The position numbers and the translations under genes are program-made. Below the pieces are notes generated by a model. That model saw only the letters and a program-made list of their open reading frames with translations. It was not told where the DNA came from and ran no database searches. Shown piece after piece: positions 36,851 to 45,400 of a stretch of DNA of 64,000 nt. The first letter of the stretch is position 1; the number at the start of each line of letters is the position of its first letter. Source of the DNA: Methylobacterium sp. AMS5 (GTDB taxonomy: Bacteria > Pseudomonadota > Alphaproteobacteria > Rhizobiales > Beijerinckiaceae); assembly GCF_001542815.1 (NCBI RefSeq), contig NZ_CP006992.1, positions 4,717,501-4,781,500 on the forward strand, in the 5' to 3' direction.

Positions 36851-37570
36851 GTGTCGGCCGCAGCGCCGGAACCCGAGATCTGTCACGCATTGCATCACGA
36901 AAAGGGTCGGCGGCAGCCCTGGCGCCCCGTCACGGAATCGGTCACAAAAGATGGGCGGCGCTCGCTTTTAGGGAGACTGGCCATCTTGTCTGGCACGATA
37001 AAGCCGTTCCGGTGCGATGCGGTGACGAAGAACGGGCTGGAGAGCCTTTGTGACGAAATGCGATCGGAGTACGCGCGCCACCTGAAGGAGCGGATCGACC
37101 CGATCTGCGAACGATACAGGCGAGCCGTGGCCAACCGGCTCAGGAAGAGAGCGTCGATCCTCCAGAGGGGTGAAGACTCAGCTTCGGCCCCTCCCGGCAT
37201 AGAGAGCGTCACGGTCACAGCCAACATCGCGACTTATCGCGAGCGACAGCGCTGGCCGTTCGTCGTCGTCTATCATCGGCGTGCCTACCGGGAGTACGGC
37301 CTCACCGGCGTGTTGTGGCTGATGCGGAGCCTGAGCCGTGATACGAAGGCCCCGAAGCTCTCGGCCGTGGTGCTGCTGATGATGACGCGGCCGGACGAAT
37401 TGACGCCCGGCGTGATCATGCGTTGGATCCGACAACTGGAGGGCGAGGGCCTTCCCGTTGCGCCGACGATGAAAAGACCGGGGCGTCGGGCGCTCGGGGC
37501 GACCGCGATGACGCCCGCGGAGCGGCAACGCCGGCATCGAGTACGGAAACGGGCGGCGTCCGACAAGTAG
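36851..37570 (+). CDS. Hypothetical protein of mobile-element type
   Basis: The frame encodes up to 239 residues. The convincing part starts near residue 65 (MRSEYARHLKERIDPICERY) and includes TANIATYRERQRWPFVVVYH, VLWLMRSLSRDTKAPKLSAV and a basic tail MTPAERQRRHRVRKRAASDK. That tail form is common in phage and plasmid small proteins. No known domain is recognised. The start is uncertain; several GTG/ATG codons between 36851 and 37058 are possible. It stands alone between the broken trpS and the convergent recombinase gene. Confidence 0.5.
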   Translation: MSAAAPEPEICHALHHEKGRRQPWRPVTESVTKDGRRSLLGRLAILSGTIKPFRCDAVTKNGLESLCDEMRSEYARHLKERIDPICERYRRAVANRLRKRASILQRGEDSASAPPGIESVTVTANIATYRERQRWPFVVVYHRRAYREYGLTGVLWLMRSLSRDTKAPKLSAVVLLMMTRPDELTPGVIMRWIRQLEGEGLPVAPTMKRPGRRALGATAMTPAERQRRHRVRKRAASDK

Positions 37571-37707
37571 ACTCGGATCGCTCAGAACCCGCGACCGGAC
37601 TAATCGAGCGGCGATGCCGATCGCGCGATGCTCGGCATGACTCAGCCCACGTTCCCGCCGCGCCGCCTCCGAAGGGTGCGACGGAGCGCGGTTCTTCGGC
37701 AAAAGCG

Positions 37708-38259
37708 CTACCACATCCGGGCGGCGATCTCGCGTTCCTCGGCTCCCAGCACGTCAGCGTAGATCGCGGTGGTCGATAGGCTCGCATGTCCGAGCCAGCG
37801 CTGCAGCAGGGTGAGCGGCACACCGGAGCGCAGCGCGTGGACGCCAAACGCGTGGCGCAGGCCTTTCGGCGAGGCGGCCGAGGCGGCGACACCGGCTTCT
37901 CGCATCACCGCCTTGACCCGCTGCCAGGCGGTACTGCGGCTGATCGGCCAGAGCTGCTGCTCCGACGGTCCGATGTCGTGCACGAAGTCGAGGATAGCCA
38001 TCACGCCCTCGGGTACCGGCACGTCACGCATGACGCCCGTTCGACGCTTCTTTAAGCAGTGCAGGCTGACGATGCCGCCTGCTAGGTCGAGATCGGCGTG
38101 GGTGAGGGCTAGGGCCTCGGAAATGCGGCACCCGGTCCATGCCAGCACGAGGCAGAGGGTGAGGGTCTCGGGTGGCTGACGGGATGCGGCTGCGAGGAAG
38201 CGGGCCCGCTCGTCAGGCGTGAGATACTTGCGCCGACCCTGCTCGGTGTGAAGCGACAT
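37708..38259 (-). CDS. Minimal tyrosine recombinase (catalytic domain only)
   Basis: From ATG 38259 (MSLHTEQGRRKYLTPDERAR) the 183-residue protein contains only the catalytic domain of a tyrosine recombinase. Arg is in WTGCRISEALALTHADLD, Lys in LKKRRTGVMRDVPVP, HxxR in GLRHAFGVHAL, His/Trp in WLGHASLSTT and nucleophile Tyr in IYADVLG. The usual SAM-like core-binding domain is absent. Similar compact forms occur on plasmids as resolvases or integron-like enzymes. Palindromes at 38455-38480 and 38588-38606 lie upstream and may be its sites. Confidence 0.82.
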   Translation of the reverse strand: MSLHTEQGRRKYLTPDERARFLAAASRQPPETLTLCLVLAWTGCRISEALALTHADLDLAGGIVSLHCLKKRRTGVMRDVPVPEGVMAILDFVHDIGPSEQQLWPISRSTAWQRVKAVMREAGVAASAASPKGLRHAFGVHALRSGVPLTLLQRWLGHASLSTTAIYADVLGAEEREIAARMW

Positions 38260-38454
38260 GCGGGAGGGGCCGGGGCGGCGAGTGGAGCGGTCCCTCTCCG
38301 CGCTTCCCGTGGGATTGGCAACGCGGTGGGAAACAGCCCGGCCGGGTGGCCGATCATGCAGCCGTGACGGTCGGCCCGACAAGCCGGATGGAGCTGGTGT
38401 GTGGGCCATGGCGGCGCGTCCTCGCACGCGGCAGTGCAGCCCGTGCCTGTGTGA

Positions 38455-38480
38455 CCAGAATTGCCAATTTTGTTCGGCGC
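38455..38480. repeat. Palindromic site copy A upstream of the recombinase
   Basis: CAGAATTGCCAATTTTG followed by TTCGGCGC is a near-palindrome. A better copy lies at 38588-38613. Both copies share the AGAATTGNCAATT core and a TTCGNCGC tail. Confidence 0.5.
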
Positions 38481-38587
38481 CGCCTTGGAGGCGCCTGGCG
38501 CGCTCTGTGGCGGGATGCAACAGCCGCGCTTGTACCGCAGCCTGCTAGGCCTCTGCAAGCTAAAAAGACGTTATTGATCAAGGTGCG

Positions 38588-38613
38588 ACAGAATTGGCAA
38601 TTCTGTTCGACGC
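38588..38613. repeat. Palindromic site copy B upstream of the recombinase
   Basis: ACAGAATTGGCAATTCTGT is a perfect 9-bp inverted repeat around a single central base and is followed by TCGACGC. Two copies 133 bp apart in front of a compact recombinase gene suggest recombination or operator sites. Confidence 0.55.
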
Positions 38614-38737
38614 GATGATGCTTGTGTAGCGCCGGTGAGAGGCTGCGTAAAGATCAATGTGTGCCATCGCACGCGATTCTATGCTTTCGGCGACTGTCTC
38701 TGATCGCTGCGCCGGCCGCGCTCGCCGAGCCGCGCGT

Positions 38738-38886
38738 GATATCCAACGCAGTGCTAAGGCGTTGGTGAGCATGCGGTATTCGACGCGAGAAGATATCCAA
38801 CGCACCTGCTAGTGCGGTCTCCTCTCATGCAAAGCTGCTTCCCCGCGTTGGATATCACCGCGAGATGGATGGTGATGTCCAACGCG
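38738..38886. promoter_or_regulatory. Cluster of four GATATCCAACGC repeats (iteron-like)
   Basis: Copies are GATATCCAACGCA at 38738-38750 and 38792-38804 (direct), GATATCCAACGCG at 38844-38856 (inverted) and GATGTCCAACGCG at 38874-38886 (direct, one mismatch). A half-site GCGTTGG lies near 38759. The same motif occurs once at 30992. The cluster could be plasmid-type iterons, a partition site or operators for the small genes that follow. Confidence 0.6.
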
Positions 38887-38984
38887 GGCGACCGACATCG
38901 CACGACGCTGTCGTGGGATGACCGCTCCGGGGCCGCAACTGAGGTCGGTTTCGACGAGCCTCCGTTGGAGCGGCTGGCGCCGCG

Positions 38985-39083
38985 ATGAGGCGAGAGCCGA
39001 CCCCTGAAAGCTTCGCCGTGTGCGTCGCCCTCGTCTTGGTCACCTACCTGTTCGCCATGATGGTTGGTGGCTGGCTCGGCTGA
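38985..39083 (+). CDS. Tiny single-pass membrane protein
   Basis: The 32-residue frame (MRREPTPESFAVCVALVLVT...) consists of a short charged start, one hydrophobic helix (VCVALVLVTYLFAMMVGG) and a stop. It lies 98 bp after the repeat cluster and 36 bp before a second small membrane gene. Short size makes the call uncertain. Confidence 0.4.
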   Translation: MRREPTPESFAVCVALVLVTYLFAMMVGGWLG

Positions 39084-39119
39084 TCCCTGTCGTACCCCTC
39101 TACCTGCAGAGCCCAGCCG

Positions 39120-39368
39120 ATGTCCGAGAGCCGCCGCTCCTCTTCGCACCCTCGCCGGTCCCGGCAGCGGCTGCGTCGCGCTGCCAACATGCTCCTGCCA
39201 AGCGAGCGCCTATCGGACCTCGCTGCCTGGGCCGTCTTGACGCTGCTGGCTACCTTGCTGCTGCTGTTCGCCATGCGCGAGATCCGCGACGGCGCGCTCA
39301 CCGGCTGCCCAGGATACGATGGCATCACGCATAAGCGGGAGGCTGAAGCGCTCTGTACAGAGCCCTGA
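39120..39368 (+). CDS. Small membrane protein
   Basis: The 82-residue product has a strongly basic N-terminus (RRSSSHPRRSRQRLRRA), one hydrophobic helix (AAWAVLTLLATLLLLFAM, about residues 35-52) and a short tail with two Cys. No family is recognised. It probably forms a pair with the 32-residue protein just upstream. The Arg-rich start could bind nucleic acid or simply orient the helix. Confidence 0.45.
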   Translation: MSESRRSSSHPRRSRQRLRRAANMLLPSERLSDLAAWAVLTLLATLLLLFAMREIRDGALTGCPGYDGITHKREAEALCTEP

Positions 39369-39974
39369 CGTAATCGGCTCCATTCTGAGAACATGAGAAC
39401 ATGTGCCCTGCTTGCTGAACGGGGGCGAACATGCTCCCGTAAACCGACAGACCTCGGCTGGACGCTCGCGTATGTCAATAAACGGAGCGTGCTCCACCAG
39501 CACGGTCAAGCAGAAGGCAGAACTCGAAGTCACATTGGAATACGATTGGAGGGTTTCTCGTCCGGATTGAGCGGCATGCGCCCCTCGTAGCCGTCGAAGC
39601 CGCCGGTTTAGCAGAAGCGGCGATACGCAGCCTGCCTTGCCATCTACGACGGCATACCGCCTCGGGCTTGCAAACTAGGAAACTCGGCCGCAAGCTGGTT
39701 GGCGCCGTGGCGATGACGGATGCGGAGGGGCAAAGTTGTGATCGCTAAAAAAGGAGATCCGCAGGCCGTATCTAGCAACATATCGGCTTGTTGGCTTTAG
39801 TAGATGTACTCCGGCTCCTGTCGAACCCAATGACGCCAAATGGTACCTAATCGCGTGAGTAGCGCCAATTTCAGGTTGCCGGAAACTGTTGCTCTACGGT
39901 CCTTGACAGGCATCCCGTCACGTAGATGCTCGCAACCATAGGTCAGCCATGTCGGCGCAGCAGAGCGGGAACGA
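39369..39974. other. Upstream region of the AAA+/kinase-helicase operon
   Basis: About 600 bp hold no supportable gene. TTGACA at about 39903 could be a -35 element for the operon, but no good -10 follows at the usual distance. Short minus-strand frames in this interval have no motif. Confidence 0.3.
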
Positions 39975-41852
39975 GTGACAAATCCGGTCTTGGCTGCGCC
40001 AGCAACAGAAAAGCCACGCTGGTTGCGTGACTTACGGCGCTTTCTCCCGCTCAAGCCGCAGTTCGTCGTATCCGGCAATGTCCGGGATCATCAGCTGTCG
40101 GATGTGACGCCGGGAGCGTCTGTCCCTGTCTCGCTCACGGCGGCGCTACGGAGCGAACTGCGGGAAGCGGGCTTCGCCGTTGTGCTCTACTTCGACCCCG
40201 TCACCGGCTTTCGCCCTCTGCTGGCGCCTGGGGAGGAGCCCCAAGCTGCCTTGAACGCGATGGCGGCGCTGGGCCTGCAGACAGATGCGCAGGGATATGC
40301 ACCCGCCGGGATCGAACTGCTCGCTATGACACTCGCGCGAAACGCGGGGAGATCCGGTGAGCCGATCGCTCTGCTGATCGACTTCGCGTCAAGACTGATC
40401 ATTCGCAACGATGCCCTGAGCGCCGCAGAGCATCAAGCCTTCATGCAGGCGCTCGTCGCCTCCCACGTCGCGCGCTCCCGGCCGATTGGAACGCCGCCGC
40501 GCCCGTTCTTCAACTCCGTTGTCTGGGTCGTCGACAAGGAAGGCGACCTGCCGGATTGGTTTTTGATCGACAATCCCCGGATCAGACACATCCCGATCGG
40601 CAAACCTGACAATCTCGCGCGCGGTGTTCTTGCCCGAATCCTACTCAGAAGCCTTGCTGGCCATGCCGATGCGTGCGCGGATGAGAAGGAGGCTGCCGTA
40701 GGCGCCTTCGTCGATGGCACGGACGGTATGCTATTGGTCGACATGTCCGCCATCGCGCAACTCGCCCGAAGCGAGGGCATCGGCTTTTCCGCGATCGGCG
40801 ATGCAGTCCGGCGTTACAAGGTGGGAGTGAGCGAAGATCCCTGGCGACGGATCGACCGCACGAAGGTTCGAAACGGCACGGCTACGCTCCAGGCGCGCGT
40901 CAAAGGCCAGGACCATGCCGTCACGCACATGCTCGATATCGTCAAGCGCGCGGTCACTGGCGTGGGAGCACCCCGGCGCGGTAGCCGCCCTCGCGGCGTG
41001 GCCTTCCTCGCTGGCCCAACCGGTGTAGGCAAGACTGAACTCGCGAAGGCGCTCACGAGCCTGCTTTTCGGCGACGAGACGGCGTATATCCGCTTCGACA
41101 TGTCCGAGTTCTCAGCAGAGCACTCCGACCAGCGCCTGATCGGGGCGCCACCGGGTTATGTCGGCTACGACGTCGGTGGCGAACTCACGAATGCGATCCG
41201 CGAAAGACCGTTCTCGGTTGTGCTTTTCGATGAAATCGAGAAGGCGCATCCGCGCATCCTCGACAAGTTCTTGCAGGTGCTGGACGACGGGGTGCTCACC
41301 AGCGGCCGCGGCGATCGGGTCTATTTCTCAGAGGCGTTCATCATCTTCACGTCGAACCTCGGCATCTATCGCCTGGAAGCCGATGGATCTCGTATGGCAA
41401 ACGTCACAGCCGAGGACGCCTTCTCCGACGTCCAGTCGAAGGTGCGTACGGAGATCGACCGGCATTTCAAGCTCGTTCTGAATCGCCCCGAGATCCTGAA
41501 CAGGATCGGCGACAATATTTTGGTCTTCGACTTCATCAGACCCGACATCGCCGAATTGATTTTCGAGGGTCAAGTCGATGACGTACTTCGCGGAATCGAT
41601 GCGGATCAGGGCATCGCTGTCACCATCACCGACGATGCCCGCGCTGCCCTGAGGCGGGCCTGTCTCAGCGATCTGTCCAATGGCGGTCGTGGCATTCGCA
41701 ACAAGGTCGAGAGTGGGTTGATCAGCCCGCTTGCCCGAGCCCTGTTCGATCGCGATGCCACCACTGGAGACGCTTTCAGCATCACCGCGCTTCATGTGCA
41801 TCCCGAGGGTGGGACGGTGATCGAGCTCATCCAATCCGGGAAGCCGAGCTGA
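39975..41852 (+). CDS. AAA+ ATPase with ClpB-type D2 domain and divergent N-terminal half
   Basis: The 625-residue protein starts at GTG 39975. Residues about 15-290 form a diverged domain (WLRDLRRFLPLKPQFVVSGN, VVLYFDPVTGF, SVVWVVDKEGDLPDWF) that looks like a degenerate AAA module without Walker A. Residues about 310-600 are a ClpA/ClpB D2-type ATPase: GPTGVGKTELAKAL (348-361), the pore-loop region GAPPGYVGYDVGGELT, Walker B VVLFDEIEKAHP, sensor 1 IIFTSNLG and an Arg finger in NRPEILNRIGDN. The C-terminal small domain ends the protein. It probably unfolds or remodels a partner. Its stop overlaps the radical-SAM gene by one base, placing it first in a four-gene operon. Confidence 0.85.
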   Translation: MTNPVLAAPATEKPRWLRDLRRFLPLKPQFVVSGNVRDHQLSDVTPGASVPVSLTAALRSELREAGFAVVLYFDPVTGFRPLLAPGEEPQAALNAMAALGLQTDAQGYAPAGIELLAMTLARNAGRSGEPIALLIDFASRLIIRNDALSAAEHQAFMQALVASHVARSRPIGTPPRPFFNSVVWVVDKEGDLPDWFLIDNPRIRHIPIGKPDNLARGVLARILLRSLAGHADACADEKEAAVGAFVDGTDGMLLVDMSAIAQLARSEGIGFSAIGDAVRRYKVGVSEDPWRRIDRTKVRNGTATLQARVKGQDHAVTHMLDIVKRAVTGVGAPRRGSRPRGVAFLAGPTGVGKTELAKALTSLLFGDETAYIRFDMSEFSAEHSDQRLIGAPPGYVGYDVGGELTNAIRERPFSVVLFDEIEKAHPRILDKFLQVLDDGVLTSGRGDRVYFSEAFIIFTSNLGIYRLEADGSRMANVTAEDAFSDVQSKVRTEIDRHFKLVLNRPEILNRIGDNILVFDFIRPDIAELIFEGQVDDVLRGIDADQGIAVTITDDARAALRRACLSDLSNGGRGIRNKVESGLISPLARALFDRDATTGDAFSITALHVHPEGGTVIELIQSGKPS

Positions 41853-42493
41853 TGACTGCCCTGGCGCTCTCTCGTATCCATTTTCCCATCACGACGCTCG
41901 GCCCCGGTCAGCGAGTCGGCGTCTGGTTTCAGGGATGCTCGATCCGGTGCCCCGGCTGCGTGTCGATGGATACCTGGGCGGTCGGCAAGGGCATGACGAC
42001 GGTTGCCGATGTGCTGGATGCGCTCGCACCAACCGTGTCGTTGGCCGATGGCCTGACGGTATCGGGCGGCGAACCGTTCGAGCAGCCCGAAGCGCTCGCC
42101 GCGCTTCTGCGCGGCTGGCACCGGCTCGGCGGCGGAAATGTCCTCGTCTATTCCGGGCGCGCCTTCGAGGACTTGGAGCCCGAGCTGTCTAAACTCGGTG
42201 GCCTGATCGATGCCATCATCGCGGACCCGTTCGTGCGCGATGCCCCACAGACGCTCGCGCTTCGTGGCAGCGATAACCAACGTCTTGTGCCTCTGACCGC
42301 GCGGGGCGTGGAGCACTTCTCGGCCTATGAGGCCCCCTTGCCTGCCGGAGCGCGCGCTCTCGACGTGCTCTTCGACGACGACACCGGTGACGCGTTCCTG
42401 GTCGGCATTCCGCGACCGGGCGACATGGTAAAGCTTGCTGCGGCGCTGAAAGCCGCCGGTCATTCAGCGGCGACGACAGAGGACGTGCGGTGA
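41852..42493 (+). CDS. Radical-SAM activase-like protein (4Fe-4S, NrdG/PflA-type)
   Basis: The 213-residue protein has the cluster-binding motif VWFQGCSIRCPGC with Cys29, Cys33 and Cys36 (CxxxCxxC), and the SAM-binding VSGGEPFEQPEAL. These match short activating enzymes of the NrdG/PflA class and '4Fe-4S single cluster domain' proteins. Activases of this type normally make a glycyl radical in a partner, but no glycyl-radical enzyme is encoded nearby, so the target may be one of the operon's own proteins. ATG 41852 overlaps the AAA+ stop (TGATG). The stop overlaps the next gene by GTGA. It is probably cytosolic. Confidence 0.82.
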   Translation: MTALALSRIHFPITTLGPGQRVGVWFQGCSIRCPGCVSMDTWAVGKGMTTVADVLDALAPTVSLADGLTVSGGEPFEQPEALAALLRGWHRLGGGNVLVYSGRAFEDLEPELSKLGGLIDAIIADPFVRDAPQTLALRGSDNQRLVPLTARGVEHFSAYEAPLPAGARALDVLFDDDTGDAFLVGIPRPGDMVKLAAALKAAGHSAATTEDVR

Positions 42494-45400
42494 CCGATAC
42501 GACCAGCTATCTTACCGTGATCGTCCGCGTCTGCCCCTCTTGTGGCAGTGAGCGCCCTCCGTCGGAAATCACCTGCGAGAATTGCCACTACTACATTGGC
42601 GATGAAGAATTGCGCCCCGCTGGCAGTTCTCAGCAGCCTACGCCCATAGTCGATCCCCCGTCGCCGGAACCGCGGCCCGTCGCGTCGACGCCTTGCTGCG
42701 TCAACGGTCATCCAGTGGAGCCTGGGGACCAGATGTGCATGGTCTGCGGCGGCGAGATCGCGGAGGACCACCTCAGCGATCCGGAACCTGCTCCAGAGCC
42801 CGATCGGCCCATCGAGGAAGTAGACTCCCCCGCCTTCGAGGGTTTTCGGGATATCCGTCGAGCGGCAGCGGGGACCGCAACGGGTCCTTGGGATGTCTAC
42901 GACGCCGTGCGGGAAGCCGATGGCCGTCCGGCCCGGATCGTCCACTACCACGTGGGGAGCGAGCCCGACCCCGCCGTACACGAGGCCCTGCGGCGCCTGC
43001 CCACGGACCACGTCCCGGAGCTTCTCGCGACAGGACGCATCGCCGGGCGTACCTTCGAGGCGGTCGAGCCCATGCCCAACGGCTCGCTCGCCGCCGCGGG
43101 ATGGTTGGAGCCGGAAAGGCTGCGCACGGCCATCGATGAGCTTGGTCGGGCCCTGCACTCTTTCAGCGAAGCAGGATTACGGCATCGCGACCTGCGGCCG
43201 GCGACCGTGCTTATCCGCGATCCCGAAAGCTTCGATCTCGTCGTCACGGGATGGGGCTCGGCAAGGCTGTCGGACTTCGATCTGGAACAGGTCGCGCCGC
43301 TCGAATTGTCCCGCTACTCCGCCCCCGAGGCCATTGTCGGCGCGGTGAGCGCCGCGTCGGACTGGTGGTCGCTCGGGATGATCGTCCTGGAACATGCAAC
43401 GCGTGGGGCGTGCTTCGCCGGGACCGAAGACCTCGCTTTCCGACTGCATGTCGTCACGCGCGGTATTTCCATCCCCGACACAATCGACGGTGAGATCAGG
43501 ACGCTCCTTCGTGGATTGCTCGTCCGCGACCCGAACCGACGCTGGGGAGGCCGGGAGGTCAGCGCCTGGCTCAATGGGGCACCGCCTCCACTGCTCTCAC
43601 CGGGCCAACCTGAACCCGATGAGCGAGCAGGGCCCGCTATCCGTCTTGCGGGTCGGAATTTCACCGACCCGGCGACGTTCGCGCTCGCGGCGGCCGAAGC
43701 CGGAAATTGGGAGGAAGCGGCGACGCTGACGGCCAACGGGACCACGGCGACGTGGCTGGCAGAGCGCAAGGAGGATGCGCGCATCCTCTCGCTGGTCAGG
43801 AGTGCTTCGACGGCCGACGGCCTCGACACGGATCTGCGGCACGCGATCGCCATGATGGCCATGAACCCGGCGTTGCCGTTGTCGGTCCGGGGCGAGATCG
43901 TCACCCCCGCTTGGCTGATGGCGCATCCAGAGCAGGGCTATGCTCTGGTGACCGGCGATGCACCGAGACACGTGGAACGGCTCGGGCGCGAGGCATGGCT
44001 TCCCCGCCTCAGAGCCCGTGCGGCCGCCGTCCGGGAGCGCGCCCAACGTCTTGAGGTCGAACTCGACGAAGATCGGGCTCGCGTCGCGCTGCTTGCAACA
44101 TCGCGGGCCAATCTGGACGCCGAGCGTGAGGCGAGACGCGTCCTGTTTCCCGACACGGACCATGCCGGCCTCGCCATGCTCGTCGAGCGGTCCCGGCTTA
44201 GCGACGAGGACGTGATCATCCTCATCAGCGCGGCTCTCCATCAGTTCGTGCCGATGGAGGCGCTGGTCGAAGCGACGCGAACGGCCGCTGCTTCGGCTGG
44301 CATACCGACGGACGAGGCTGCACTGCGCACAACGCTTGCTGCCTCTCGGCGCGAGATCTTCACGGCGGTCGATGCGCGCATCGCCAATTTCGCCCGCTGC
44401 GGCAATCCCGCGATCGACGAGTGGGCCGATGCTTATCGAGTCGAACGCAGGATGCCGCTGGCGCGGGCGGCGACCCTGCTGGCGGTGTCCGAAAACCAGT
44501 GGAAGGAGCCCCCGCGGCAGCAATACGTCGCCAAACTGATGGACGTCTTCGAGAAGCGGCTCTCCGCCACGGTGGGCCGTGGTCCACTCGTCCGCTTCGT
44601 GCTGGGCAAGACCACGCCCAGGCTCGACCTGATGGAACTCGGATCAGGCTCGCGCCCGGCCGAGGCGCTGCTGAACCAGATCCTGGCTCGGGGCGAAGCC
44701 GCGACGCCGATCGATCCCGACGCTCTGACAGCGGATCAGAACATCGCGTACCGCCTTCGTCACCTCGTCAATTACGCCCAGACCTTCGTTCGCGATACGG
44801 GCATCGACGGACGGTATCTTGGCTTTCCGATACTGCACGCCCGCGACATGCGTCCCGGACGGACCAACACCAAGCCGCGCATCGCGCCCATTCTGCTGTG
44901 GCCGGTATCGATCGATCTGCCGAGCGGTGCGGGTCAAACGGTAAGTCTGGCCTTCGACCGTGGGCGTGAGGAGGTGCGGCTCAATCCAGCACTCGAAGGG
45001 CTCCTCGGCAAAGAGGCCTTCGCGCAATGGCGTTCGGCAGCCGAAGACCTCTTGAAGCGGCCCGCTCTGCGGCTTGGCGAGGCAATGGATGGGTTTGGCC
45101 ATCTCGCTGAACCACAGGGACACGCCCTCACCCGCTTGCCGGGCAAGGATGCGGTTCCTGCGGTGCCCATGGCGTTGTGTCCTTCGGCAGTGCTGTTCAA
45201 CGCCGAGTTTGCCGGTCAATCGCTCGTCGAGGATCTCCGCCAGCTGCGCGCCCAGCCCGTGGCCGGGACGGCCCTGGATCCCGCTCTCAGGGTCTCCGGC
45301 ACGCCCGCAGCTCTCGAACCGGACCCCGTGCCAGAACGTGACCGCTTCGGCACGGCGGAAGGCGACCCGTCGCAGGACGCGGCGGTTCTCGCATCGCGGC

